Source: JAWPNA01 sp045402695 (GTDB lineage: Bacteria > Acidobacteriota > Polarisedimenticolia > JACPZX01 > DASXTC01). From it: 21,445 nucleotides of DNA. Under the pieces are notes generated by a model that saw only the letters and a list, made by a program, of their open reading frames with translations, searched no databases and was not told where the DNA came from. Positions within the stretch are counted from its first letter, which is position 1; every line of letters starts with the position of its first letter. Location of the stretch: positions 1 to 21,445 of the forward strand of contig JAWPNA010000026.1 in assembly GCA_045402695.1 (NCBI GenBank), written 5' to 3'. This document shows, piece after piece, positions 1-6,713 of this stretch. The translations under genes were made by a program, and so were the position numbers.

Positions 1-28
1 GGCCCGCGGTCAGGGTGGGCCAGGGTGG

Positions 29-1348
29 GTGATGCCTGACGCAACGAGCGGCCGGCCGGAGCGCGTGTGGCTCGGCTACGGGAATGGGCGCGTCGAATTC
101 CCCTACGACGCCCGACGGTTCGACGTCCTCGTTCCCGAAGCGGCCGACGCGCCGGAGCTGGACGACCGCGAGCTCTCGGCCCGCCTCGACGCGCCGCATG
201 GCTCCCCGCCGCTTCCGGATCTCGTCATGGCCGGTGATCGCGTCTGCGTCATCGTGCCCGACGCCACCCGCGCCAGCGGCTCGGCTCGTGTCTGCGGATT
301 GCTGCTCGACAGGCTCACGGCGCTCGGCGTGAGCGACGATCGCGTCGAGTTCCTGGTCGGCGCGGGCACGCACCGCGCGCCCACGCCGGACGAGGTCGTC
401 AAGATCGTCGGAGCGGAGGCGGCCCGCCGCGTCGCGGTCCACCACCACGACGCGCACGACGCGACGTCTCACGCGAAGATCGGCACGACGTCGCGCGGGA
501 CTCCGGTCGAGCTCAACCGGCGCATCGCCGAATCGGACCGCGTGATCCTCGTCGGCGCGATCGGCTTTCACTACTTCGCGGGCTTCACCGGGGGCCGCAA
601 GGCGCTGCTTCCCGCCACAGCCTCGCGACGAGCGATCCAGATCAACCATCTGCTCGCATTCGACCGCGCGACCTTATCCAAGGCCGCGGGAGTCGAATCG
701 GGCCGCCTCGACGGGAATCCCGTGAACGAAGACATGGAGGAGGCCGCGCGGCTGCTCGGCCCGACGTTTCTGGTCAACACGGTGCTCGACGGCACGAACC
801 GGATCGCCGGCCTCTACGCGGGAGACTGGTTGGCCGCCCACCGGCGCGGGTGCGCCGACTACCACGAGGCGCATTCCGTCACGGTCGTGGAGCCCCGGCC
901 CGTCGTCGTCGTGAGCTGCGGCGGAGCGCCCCGGGACATCAACATGATCCAGTCCCACAAAGCACTTGAGCACGCGCGCATCGTCCTGACGGATGGCGGC
1001 GACCTCGTGCTGCTCGCCGAATGCCCGGAAGGGCTCGGCCGGCCGGACTTCCTCGACTGGTTCGTGCCGGGGGGCGCGGCCGCGACCGCGCGCAGGCTGG
1101 TCGAGAGCTACAAGCTCAACGGACAGACGGCCTGGGGGATCCGCTGGAAGTCGGAGCGGTACCGGGTGCGGCTCGTCTCGACGCTCGATCCCGATGTGGT
1201 GCGCCGGATGGGCATGAGCCCGCATCCATCACTCGCCGAGGCGCTCGCGGCCTGCCGCCCTGGCCGAGGCTACATCATTCCGAACGGGCTGGGCACGCTC
1301 CCGATCCTGCGCGCGCCCCGCGAGTGCCGCACGGCGGTGGGAGAGTGA
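29..1348 (+). CDS. larA: LarA-family nickel-pincer 2-hydroxyacid racemase/epimerase (DUF2088)
   Basis: The 439-residue product has the full signature of LarA, the lactate racemase that uses a nickel-pincer nucleotide cofactor. Residues matching the family's key positions are visible: D78 and R81 in DATR, H115 in GTH, H181 in GFHYFAGF, K191 in GGRK (the lysine that holds the cofactor covalently in Lactiplantibacillus LarA) and H207 in the INH motif. A conserved downstream block, GGAPRDINMIQSHKAL, is also present. Length is normal for the family. The start is GTG at 29, immediately followed by ATG at 32; either could be used, and the upstream CAGGGTGGG repeat is only a weak ribosome site. No larB, larC or larE cofactor genes lie in the window. 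LarA homologues act on various 2-hydroxyacids, so the substrate is not established. The gene converges on the intron-bearing terminator region to its right. Confidence 0.93.
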   Translation: MMPDATSGRPERVWLGYGNGRVEFPYDARRFDVLVPEAADAPELDDRELSARLDAPHGSPPLPDLVMAGDRVCVIVPDATRASGSARVCGLLLDRLTALGVSDDRVEFLVGAGTHRAPTPDEVVKIVGAEAARRVAVHHHDAHDATSHAKIGTTSRGTPVELNRRIAESDRVILVGAIGFHYFAGFTGGRKALLPATASRRAIQINHLLAFDRATLSKAAGVESGRLDGNPVNEDMEEAARLLGPTFLVNTVLDGTNRIAGLYAGDWLAAHRRGCADYHEAHSVTVVEPRPVVVVSCGGAPRDINMIQSHKALEHARIVLTDGGDLVLLAECPEGLGRPDFLDWFVPGGAAATARRLVESYKLNGQTAWGIRWKSERYRVRLVSTLDPDVVRRMGMSPHPSLAEALAACRPGRGYIIPNGLGTLPILRAPRECRTAVGE

Positions 1349-1380
1349 GGGCATGAGCCTGCCCCATCATCATCCCGGCG

Positions 1381-1422
1381 CCAGGACGTTCCTGCTCGTC
1401 TGCGTCGGGCAGAGCGTCCAGG
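1381..1422. repeat. Imperfect inverted repeat between larA and the intron 3' end
   Basis: CCAGGACG (1381-1388) can pair with CGTCCAGG (1415-1422) apart from one A-A mismatch, with an inner CTGC/GCAG pairing. It lies just after larA and directly abuts the intron 3' junction. It could be part of a larA terminator, but no T-run follows it on the plus strand. Confidence 0.3.
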
Positions 1423-1423
1423 A

Positions 1424-1495
1424 ATCGGGATAGGGGGGAGCCTCGCGGCTCCTCCCCTCCCACACCACCGTGCGTACGGGTCCGTACACGGCGGT
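1424..1495 (-). ncRNA. Group II intron domains V and VI
   Basis: Domain V spans 1464-1495 (minus strand). It has a nine-pair stem ACCGCCGTG/CACGGTGGT with one G-U pair, a two-base CG bulge, a TACG/CGTA upper stem and a GACC loop. The CGC within the lower stem is in the catalytic-triad position. Domain VI spans about 1427-1461, with GGAGCC/GGCTCC capped by GCGA over a GGGAGGGG/CCCC..TCCC stem. A two-base TA bulge (1431-1432) provides the likely branch-point adenosine at 1431. The 3' splice site is then at 1424. Confidence 0.8.
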
Positions 1496-1503
1496 TCGGT
1501 TGG

Positions 1504-2898
1504 TTATGCATTGGCCGGGGGTTTCAAGGAGGGAAGGCCCAGCGAGGCGAGATAGGCATCTGGTAGTGCGAAGCTCAGGGCCGGACTGCGGCTGAGACGC
1601 CACGGTCCGTGGGCGCTGCCGGCGCTCTGAGCCGCGAGGTCCCTGCCCACCTTCCGCTTCCTCAGCTCCGCGAACCGCTTCCGCCCCGTCTTCCACTGCT
1701 TCCAGACGACGCAGCGCAGCCGCCGTCTTATCCACGAGTCCAACCCTTGAAGCACCGTTGGGGTCTCGCAGTAGGCGAAGTATCCGGCCCACCCTCTCAG
1801 GTACCGGGCCATCTCCTCCACCATCTGCTCGATGCTCACCCCACGAGTCCGTCGTGTCAGTTCCCGTACCCGCTCCTTGAACCGCTCGACAGCCTTTGGC
1901 GCTATTCGTCGCCTCGGCTCCTTGCCGCTCGTGAAGCTGAAGCCCAGGAACTTCCTCTGCTGCGGTCGCGCCACCGCGCTCTTCTTGTCGTTGACCTTGA
2001 GCTTGAGCTTCCTGGCGATGAAGTCTCCAATGCTCTCCATCACCCGCTGACCCGCCCGCTCGCTGCGCACGTAGATGTTACAGTCATCCGCGTACCTCAC
2101 GAATCGGTGGCCTCTTTTCTCAAGCTCCCGGTCCAGCTCGTCGAGCACGAGGTTCGACAGCAGCGGCGAGAGAGGCCCGCCCTGCGGCGTCCCCTCATCC
2201 GTCGGACTCACCAGCCCGCCCTCCATCACCCCGGCGTTCAAGAACGCCCGAATGAGTTTCAACAGCCTCTTGTCTTCCACCCGCTTCGCCACCCGGCCCA
2301 TCAACTTGTCGTGGTTGACCCGGTCAAAGAACTTCTCCAGGTCGATGTCCACGACCCATTGCAGGCCTTCGGCGATGTACCTCTGCGCCTGAGCCACTGC
2401 CTGATGCGCCGAGCGGCCCGGCCGGAAGCCGTAGCTGTGCTCGGAGAACGTTCGGTCCCATCCCTCTTGCAGAACCTGCATCACCGCCTGCTGGATGAAG
2501 CGGTCCAGCACGGTCGGGATGCCCAGCTTTCTCACCCCCCCGTCCGGCTTCGGTATTTCCACCCGCTTCACCGGCTGCGGTTTGTAGGTCCCACCAAGAA
2601 GTTGTTCCCGGATGGCTGGCCACTGCTCCTTGAGATACCCCGGCAACTCCCCGACGGTCATCCCGTCAACGCCGGGGCTTCCCTTGTTGGCCTTGACTCG
2701 TTTCAGCGCCTTGCTCAGGTTCTCTGCTTCGCAAACCTTCTCCATCGACCGCTCGGTTGACGCCGGGCTTTCGGTGCCGTGCTTCGCCGTGGACGGTTCG
2801 GTCCCTTCCTCGGCGGCCCTCGGGGCTTCACCCCTGCTCTCCGCTGTGAAGGCCAGCTCCATCTGGATTTTCTGCCGCCTGCCGCTCACGAGTCGCAC
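1504..2898 (-). CDS. ltrA: Group II intron reverse transcriptase/maturase
   Basis: The product (464 residues from the longest start) makes cDNA of the intron RNA during retrohoming and helps the intron splice. Reverse-transcriptase blocks are intact and in order: NKGSPGVDG (71-79), SYGFRPGRSAHQAV (155-168), VVDIDLEKFFDRVNH (182-196), EGTPQGGPLSPLLSN (235-249) and the catalytic YADD (269-272). A maturase (GIIM) domain follows at about 330-405 (ARYLRGWAGYF). The end, GPWRLSRSPALSFALP, resembles other short intron proteins. There is no HNH endonuclease domain, as expected for class IIC. GTG at 2898 gives the longest frame, but GTG at 2889 is better spaced from the AGGGAG ribosome site, and ATG at residue 13 is a third option. 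No frameshift or lost catalytic residue is seen, so the element may be active. Confidence 0.93.
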   Translation of the reverse strand: MRLVSGRRQKIQMELAFTAESRGEAPRAAEEGTEPSTAKHGTESPASTERSMEKVCEAENLSKALKRVKANKGSPGVDGMTVGELPGYLKEQWPAIREQLLGGTYKPQPVKRVEIPKPDGGVRKLGIPTVLDRFIQQAVMQVLQEGWDRTFSEHSYGFRPGRSAHQAVAQAQRYIAEGLQWVVDIDLEKFFDRVNHDKLMGRVAKRVEDKRLLKLIRAFLNAGVMEGGLVSPTDEGTPQGGPLSPLLSNLVLDELDRELEKRGHRFVRYADDCNIYVRSERAGQRVMESIGDFIARKLKLKVNDKKSAVARPQQRKFLGFSFTSGKEPRRRIAPKAVERFKERVRELTRRTRGVSIEQMVEEMARYLRGWAGYFAYCETPTVLQGLDSWIRRRLRCVVWKQWKTGRKRFAELRKRKVGRDLAAQSAGSAHGPWRLSRSPALSFALPDAYLASLGLPSLKPPANA

Positions 2899-3371
2899 TC
2901 CCTACTTACCACTCCATACCGTTCGGGCCTTCGCTCGGTCGTTTCCGGTCTTGTGAGCCCCGACTGTTTCTCCCCTCTCGGGCGAGTGTCCCGCTCAAGC
3001 GGACCGACGACACCGACCTACTATGCCCTCTGCTGACTTCTGCGCCGCGATCAGCGATTCTCACGATTCGCCCAGTCCCGATTCCGGGACGCAACGCAGA
3101 CCTCCCGAGGTAATCCCGTCCGCCTTCCGCGCACGACCGCCGAATTTACGCTCCGCGCCCTTGATGGATGGAGGACTTCGCGGTCATGTGCCCGCTCGTC
3201 CGACGCTCACGCCTCGTATCCGGTTCTTGTCCATCGGCCCGCGCGTTTGCTCCGCGCTTCCTTCAGACGACACCTCGCGGCGGCGCCCTTGCGCTTCGCT
3301 AACCCTTCACCTCCATCTGGCTGGGTAGGGGACTCTCACCCCCAAGCTGGCGGGAAATGCTCGGCACACAC
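2899..3371 (-). other. Group II intron domains I-III (non-coding)
   Basis: This 470-base stretch holds no credible gene. It is the 5' structural part of the intron RNA, starting GTGTG at 3371 and running into the maturase ribosome site. The only AGAAT in it (3057-3061, minus strand) is complementary to the ATTCT directly upstream of the 5' splice site and is a candidate EBS1. The finer folding was not worked out. Confidence 0.7.
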
Positions 3372-3376
3372 AGAAT

Positions 3377-3401
3377 GGCCCCGTGCGAGTGGCACGGGGC
3401 C
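3377..3401 (-). terminator. Terminator hairpin, target site of the intron
   Basis: A perfect 10-bp stem GGCCCCGTGC/GCACGGGGCC with a five-base loop lies 45 bases beyond the stop of the fibronectin-like gene. On the minus strand it is followed by ATTCT and then by the intron. With the intron removed the tail would read ATTCTTCCT. The plus-strand tail TTCTC means it may once also have served larA. Confidence 0.75.
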
Positions 3402-3446
3402 TTCTCATCCTGGCGGAGCCTGATCCGAGCAGAGCGCGACCGGACA

Positions 3447-4136
3447 TCACTTCGTTACGAAGGTCCCTTCCGTGATTGTCTGGTTCCCGCTCGCGTCGAT
3501 CGCCAGCACCTCGAACGGGTGCTCGCCGGGTTTCAGAGACTCCACGAACTCCCGTGGCAGCGTCACCTCCCTGCTCGAGGCCGGGAGGGTCACCTGAAAC
3601 GGGTCGACAAGGATCTGATAGCCGACGATTTGAATGTTCCTGTCTGGAAAGCCTCCCGGGGGATCCGTCACGGCCTCCCACCGGATGACGACGGTGTCAT
3701 CGTTCACCTCCGAGGAAACGACCGGTCCGTCGGGAACCGCGTGCGAGAGCATCGCCGTGCTGGAGATGCGTGTTCCGTCGACCGTCAATCCACTGAACTT
3801 GTATTGCCCCTCCGGGAACAGCGCCAGGAGCTGATCGAGCGGGAACTCGTCGAGCGAGGGTTCCGCGCCCTCGAAGAACAGCTCGGTGAGGCCGAGACCC
3901 GCATAGGGCCCTTTGCCCGTGAGATCGAGGATCGTGACTCCGGCGGGGTTGACGAGCTTGAGGGTCTTCCAGTCTTCCCCATCGAGAAAGACGTGAAAGC
4001 CGAGATCGTTGGCAGAAAAATTGTACTCGATGTAAATCCGCGCTATCGAGAACTTCGCGGCCCAACTCGGGCCCCCCAGGCCTAGAGCAAGAGCTCCCAG
4101 CAGAAAAACTGGCAACAGGCGCGTGCGTCTCATCAT
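3447..4136 (-). CDS. Secreted protein with C-terminal fibronectin type III-like domain, function unknown
   Basis: The 229-residue product starts with a clear signal peptide (RR followed by a leucine/alanine-rich core, cleavage after about SWA at 26), so it is exported. Residues about 30-125 form an N-terminal region with the phrases IYIEYNFSANDLGFHVFLDGEDW and LTELFFEGAEP. Residues about 135-229 look like a fibronectin type III fold (VVIRWEAV, QIVGYQILV, HPFEVLAIDASGNQT). I have no name for the family. The first ATG is preceded by AGGAG at nine bases; a second ATG follows immediately. The gene is single, with its terminator at 3377-3401, now separated from its downstream flank by the intron. 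Confidence 0.85.
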   Translation of the reverse strand: MMRRTRLLPVFLLGALALGLGGPSWAAKFSIARIYIEYNFSANDLGFHVFLDGEDWKTLKLVNPAGVTILDLTGKGPYAGLGLTELFFEGAEPSLDEFPLDQLLALFPEGQYKFSGLTVDGTRISSTAMLSHAVPDGPVVSSEVNDDTVVIRWEAVTDPPGGFPDRNIQIVGYQILVDPFQVTLPASSREVTLPREFVESLKPGEHPFEVLAIDASGNQTITEGTFVTK

Positions 4137-4163
4137 CGTGACGACTCCTTTGTGTTGGGTCCG

Positions 4164-4179
4164 GTTAACTTGTTAACCC
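4164..4179. promoter_or_regulatory. Perfect palindrome upstream of the fibronectin-like gene
   Basis: GGTTAAC, TT, GTTAACC forms a perfect inverted repeat with seven-base arms, 28-43 bases upstream of the ATG at 4136. This is where a promoter or an operator could lie. No convincing -35/-10 pair was found around it. Confidence 0.4.
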
Positions 4180-4378
4180 CTCTCGCGATTTCGTATCCTT
4201 CAGTTCACCCTTCCACCTTCTGTAAGAGGGGTTCAAGCCGGCAGATCCTTCGAAGTATTTCTCCACTTCGATCCTGGTTCTGAACACGTCTTCATAAACA
4301 AGTGGCGTGGCACCGAGATGGCATCCTCAAAGATCCTCGAGACTCCCCAGGGCATGGAAACCAACCGATTGATTTTTC

Positions 4379-4399
4379 GAGAATCATCGAAGGATTCTC
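4379..4399. repeat. Inverted repeat upstream of the beta-barrel gene
   Basis: GAGAATC and GATTCTC are perfect seven-base arms around a seven-base loop, preceded by a T-rich run. The repeat sits in the 349-base gap (4137-4485) between divergent genes, about 90 bases before the ATG at 4486. It may be an operator. Nothing else recognisable was seen in this gap except the palindrome at 4164-4179. Confidence 0.35.
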
Positions 4400-4485
4400 C
4401 CCTCCGGCGCGCTCGTACGATGGTGAAGAGGTCAGGGCCGGGTCGTATCCGGCCCCTCGGACAGAGGCACGATAAGGAGACCGAC

Positions 4486-5400
4486 ATGAGCAGCCCCCGA
4501 GCCTTGATCCATTGCGTGTGGAGCGCCTTGCGCCGAAACCGGGGCCGCCGCGGCTCTGCTCGCGCCGTCGTCCGCACGACTCTTTTCACGGCCCTGGCGC
4601 TCTCCGTCTGGCTCCCTGCGGCGAACGCCGAAGAGCAGCCCCCGTACCTCAAGGACCGCGGTCCAGGGCTTTCCACGTCCCTCTTCGGCACGTACGTCCG
4701 CAAGGGGGAATGGCTCGTCTACCCGTTCTACGAGTACACCTACAACAAGCACGAGGAGTACAAACCCAGCGAGATGGGGTTCGATGTCGCCGAGGACTTC
4801 CTTGGCAAGTTGGTCGAGCAGGAAGCGCTGCTGTTCGTATGCTACGGCGTCACGGATTGGCTGGAAATCGAGTTCGAGCCCGCCCTGTGGACCAGGGCGA
4901 CGCTGACCAAGGCGGATGACGACTTCTCGACGCAGCCCCACGAAATCACGGAGTCAGGGTTGGGCGATGTGGACATGCAGGTTCGCTGGAGATGGGCAAA
5001 GGAGAGCTCGCGCCGGCCCGAGCTGTTCAGCTTCGTCGAGATCACGCCGCCTCTGCAGAAGAACAAGAAGATCATCGGGACGCAGGACGCGGAGTACTCC
5101 TTCGGCTTCGGAGCCATCAAGGGGTTCCGCTGGGGCACTCTCACCGCGAGGGGCTCCTACCTGTACTCGACCAGCGAGGGAGGGGAATTCAGCGAATACG
5201 CGGTCGAGTACCTGAAGAGAGCCTCAGACAGGTGGCGATTCGTGGCCGCCATTGAAGGAGAACAGGAGGACATCGCGGCGATCGTGGAGGCACAGATCCA
5301 CTTGAGCCCACGCTGCTTCATCAAGCTCAACAACGGGTTCGGGCTCACCAATAAGGTGCCTGGTTTCGCCCCTGAGGTGGGCGTTCTTTTCTCCTTCTGA
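4486..5400 (+). CDS. Probable outer-membrane beta-barrel protein, function unknown
   Basis: The 304-residue product has a long basic N-region and a hydrophobic signal sequence (TTLFTALALSVWLPAANA, cleavage before EEQPP). The body alternates polar and aromatic strands (SLFGTYVRKGEWLVYPFYEYTYN, YGVTDWLEIEFEPALW, ELFSFVEITPP, YSFGFGAIKGF, ARGSYLYSTSE). The end, APEVGVLFSF, with a terminal phenylalanine, is usual for proteins inserted by the Bam machinery. It resembles the loosely defined transporter-like beta-barrel proteins of about 300 residues; a substrate cannot be guessed. The frame is open upstream to 4318, but ATG 4486 is chosen because AAGGAG lies six bases before it and the signal peptide then sits near the N-terminus. 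Confidence 0.8.
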   Translation: MSSPRALIHCVWSALRRNRGRRGSARAVVRTTLFTALALSVWLPAANAEEQPPYLKDRGPGLSTSLFGTYVRKGEWLVYPFYEYTYNKHEEYKPSEMGFDVAEDFLGKLVEQEALLFVCYGVTDWLEIEFEPALWTRATLTKADDDFSTQPHEITESGLGDVDMQVRWRWAKESSRRPELFSFVEITPPLQKNKKIIGTQDAEYSFGFGAIKGFRWGTLTARGSYLYSTSEGGEFSEYAVEYLKRASDRWRFVAAIEGEQEDIAAIVEAQIHLSPRCFIKLNNGFGLTNKVPGFAPEVGVLFSF

Positions 5401-5404
5401 GCCC

Positions 5405-5452
5405 GCTCGCGGAGGACGCGCGGGGAAAGCCCGGGCACCAGAGTCCGCGAGC
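5405..5452. repeat. Nine-base perfect inverted repeat after the beta-barrel gene
   Basis: GCTCGCGGA (5405-5413) and TCCGCGAGC (5444-5452) pair perfectly around a 30-base loop. The loop itself contains a smaller CGGG/CCCG hairpin. It begins four bases after the stop at 5400. There is no T-run, so it may be a Rho-dependent-type end, an RNA-stabilising structure or a protein site. Confidence 0.4.
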
Positions 5453-5543
5453 TCGTGGTGAAATCCCCAGGTCTGTCCATCACCTCTCTGCTGATGGGTG
5501 GCCTTCGTCTGAATGTTGCGTCAGTGAGGAGGACGGAGAAACC

Positions 5544-6047
5544 GTGGTGAACACAATCACGGTCACGAAAAAGACGAAGCAGATCGGGAGCGTTGTGACC
5601 CGCGTGGTGGAGGAGCGGGAGACCCACAACGGGCAGCTCGTCGAGGTCTCTCGGAACTACTTCGCGATCTGCACGGAGACCAATAGCGTCTTTTACTACG
5701 GTGAACAGGTGGATCTCTTTGCCGGCGGAGTGATCGTTGGCCATGGGGGATCCTGGCTCGCCGGCGTGAACGGAGCGAAACCCGGCCTCATCATGCCCGG
5801 CATCGTCCTGCTCGGCTCCCGCTACTTCCAGGAAGTCGCACCGGGAGTCGACTTGGATCAGGCCGAGATTGACGCGATGCACGTCTCGGTGACGACGCCG
5901 GCGGGTACGTTCGACAACTGTATCAGGACTGAAGAGACCACACCCCTGGAGCCGAAGGCCCTGGAATTCAAGCTGTACTCGGCCGGCGTCGGGCTGGTGC
6001 AGGATGATACGTTGCTTCTGGTGCGGTACGGGTACGTCAGGCTTTGA
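5544..6047 (+). CDS. Conserved hypothetical protein, apparently lacking its usual N-terminus
   Basis: The 167-residue product contains blocks I associate with a family of exported proteins of unknown function: TRVVEERETHNGQLVEVSRNYFAI, GSWLAGVNGAKPGLIMPG, RYFQEVAPGVDLDQAEI and TTPAGTFDNCIRTEETTPLEP. From memory, full-length members begin with a signal peptide and a segment ending near EEDGE. Here the first usable start (GTG 5544, with GGAG five bases upstream; GTG 5547 is also possible) lies inside the conserved part. The frame stays open upstream and still reads EEDGET just before the GTG, but no start codon or signal peptide is found there. It may be a 5'-truncated gene, or it may be expressed as a short cytoplasmic form. 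Confidence 0.65.
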   Translation: MVNTITVTKKTKQIGSVVTRVVEERETHNGQLVEVSRNYFAICTETNSVFYYGEQVDLFAGGVIVGHGGSWLAGVNGAKPGLIMPGIVLLGSRYFQEVAPGVDLDQAEIDAMHVSVTTPAGTFDNCIRTEETTPLEPKALEFKLYSAGVGLVQDDTLLLVRYGYVRL

Positions 6048-6086
6048 GGTGACATGTCCTCATGAGCCGACAGCCCGCGATCCGAA

Positions 6087-6104
6087 AGGGGGCTGCCGCC
6101 CCCT
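6087..6104 (-). terminator. Probable terminator of the DUF3617-like gene
   Basis: A perfect seven-base stem AGGGGGC/GCCCCCT with a TGCC plus-strand loop is followed on the minus strand by TTT. It lies 54 bases beyond the stop at 6159. It could also slow transcription from the convergent gene ending at 6047, though no T-run follows on that strand. Confidence 0.55.
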
Positions 6105-6158
6105 GAAGCCTCCCGGCTCCCGGCTCGGCAACACCGGCGAGTCCCGCCTTCATTGATG

Positions 6159-6611
6159 CTACTTCTTGGCGAGGTCGCAATCGCCGAGTCGCCGGCCGCC
6201 GAGCTTCACCTTCATGGAGCCGTCGGGGGAGGTGAACTTGATGAGCCCGGTGTAGGCGTCGGCGCCATCCCGCGTGATCTCCCCTTCGCCGGCCATCGCC
6301 GGCGGGCCAGCGCAGCGCACCTTCCAGTTGACGGTGGACCCCGCCGATTTGAAATCAGACATCTGGCACTTCTGCCGCTCATCCATCGCCGCGGGGGGCT
6401 CCTTCCATTCCTTTGGAGCGCAGACTTTGTGCGTCTGCGTGGGCAACGCCATCGGCATCCCTTCCATCGACATCTGGGAAGTCACCTCCCAGAGATCACC
6501 CGTTTGCTTCGCCTCGGTGGCGGGCGGCTTGTCATCGGCTTGGACGAGAAAAGAGCTCACAAGGAGGAACGTCGCGATCGCAGCGAGGCGGTGAGGAAAG
6601 GCCGAAGTCAT
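6159..6611 (-). CDS. DUF3617-like periplasmic protein
   Basis: The 150-residue product has a signal peptide (HRLAAIATFLLVSSFLVQA, cleavage before DDKPP). The body reads LWEVTSQMSMEGMPMALPTQTHKVC, the typical opening of DUF3617 proteins. Four cysteines remain after cleavage (CAPKEW, KCQM, VRCAG, GDCDL), which fits two disulfide bonds in the periplasm. The function of the family is not known. ATG 6611 is preceded by GGGGGTGA at a good distance. It lies 102 bases downstream of the propeller/esterase gene on the same strand, but a promoter candidate in the gap suggests it can be transcribed alone. Confidence 0.8.
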   Translation of the reverse strand: MTSAFPHRLAAIATFLLVSSFLVQADDKPPATEAKQTGDLWEVTSQMSMEGMPMALPTQTHKVCAPKEWKEPPAAMDERQKCQMSDFKSAGSTVNWKVRCAGPPAMAGEGEITRDGADAYTGLIKFTSPDGSMKVKLGGRRLGDCDLAKK

Positions 6612-6648
6612 CAGGTCACCCCCGGTTCATGAGAAGAACGTGTGTCGC

Positions 6649-6678
6649 ACTGTAACCCAGGACAACAACCTCTGACAA
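6649..6678 (-). promoter_or_regulatory. Candidate promoter for the DUF3617-like gene
   Basis: On the minus strand TTGTCA (6673-6678) and TACAGT (6649-6654) are separated by 18 bases, giving five of six and four of six matches to the sigma-70 consensus. A start would fall about 30 bases before the ATG at 6611. Confidence 0.4.
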
Positions 6679-6713
6679 CCGGCCGCCTGCAGAGTGGCCG
6701 CAATCAGGTCTGC

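Larger units (their letters stand above)
1424..3371 (-). mobile_element. Group II intron (probably class IIC), apparently complete
   Basis: Read on the minus strand, the element starts with GTGTG at 3371, matching the GUGYG 5' consensus, followed by the typical early domain I stretch GGGGGTGAGAGTCCCCTACC. It contains a reverse transcriptase/maturase gene in the domain IV position and then a recognisable domain V and VI. It ends at 1424, seven bases after the bulged A of domain VI (CCCGAT end). Total length is about 1.95 kb. Class IIC is supported by three features: the ORF lacks an endonuclease domain, the domain V stem carries CGC, and insertion is five bases downstream of a terminator hairpin. 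Joining the flanks recreates a plausible uninterrupted terminator (stem, ATTCT, TCCTGG). The class is an inference and the exact ends could shift by a base or so. Confidence 0.85.

Noticed and set aside
11..29. Tandem CAGGGTGGG repeat before larA
   Set aside because: Only two short copies at the edge of the window; most likely chance purine-rich sequence near the ribosome site.
1609..2760. 383-codon open frame on the plus strand inside the intron
   Set aside because: It is the reverse complement of the maturase gene; Pro/Leu/His-rich with no domain.
3377..3401. Hairpin as an integron attC site, another class IIC intron target
   Set aside because: No attC core sites or integron gene cassettes are seen around it; a plain terminator explains the hairpin.
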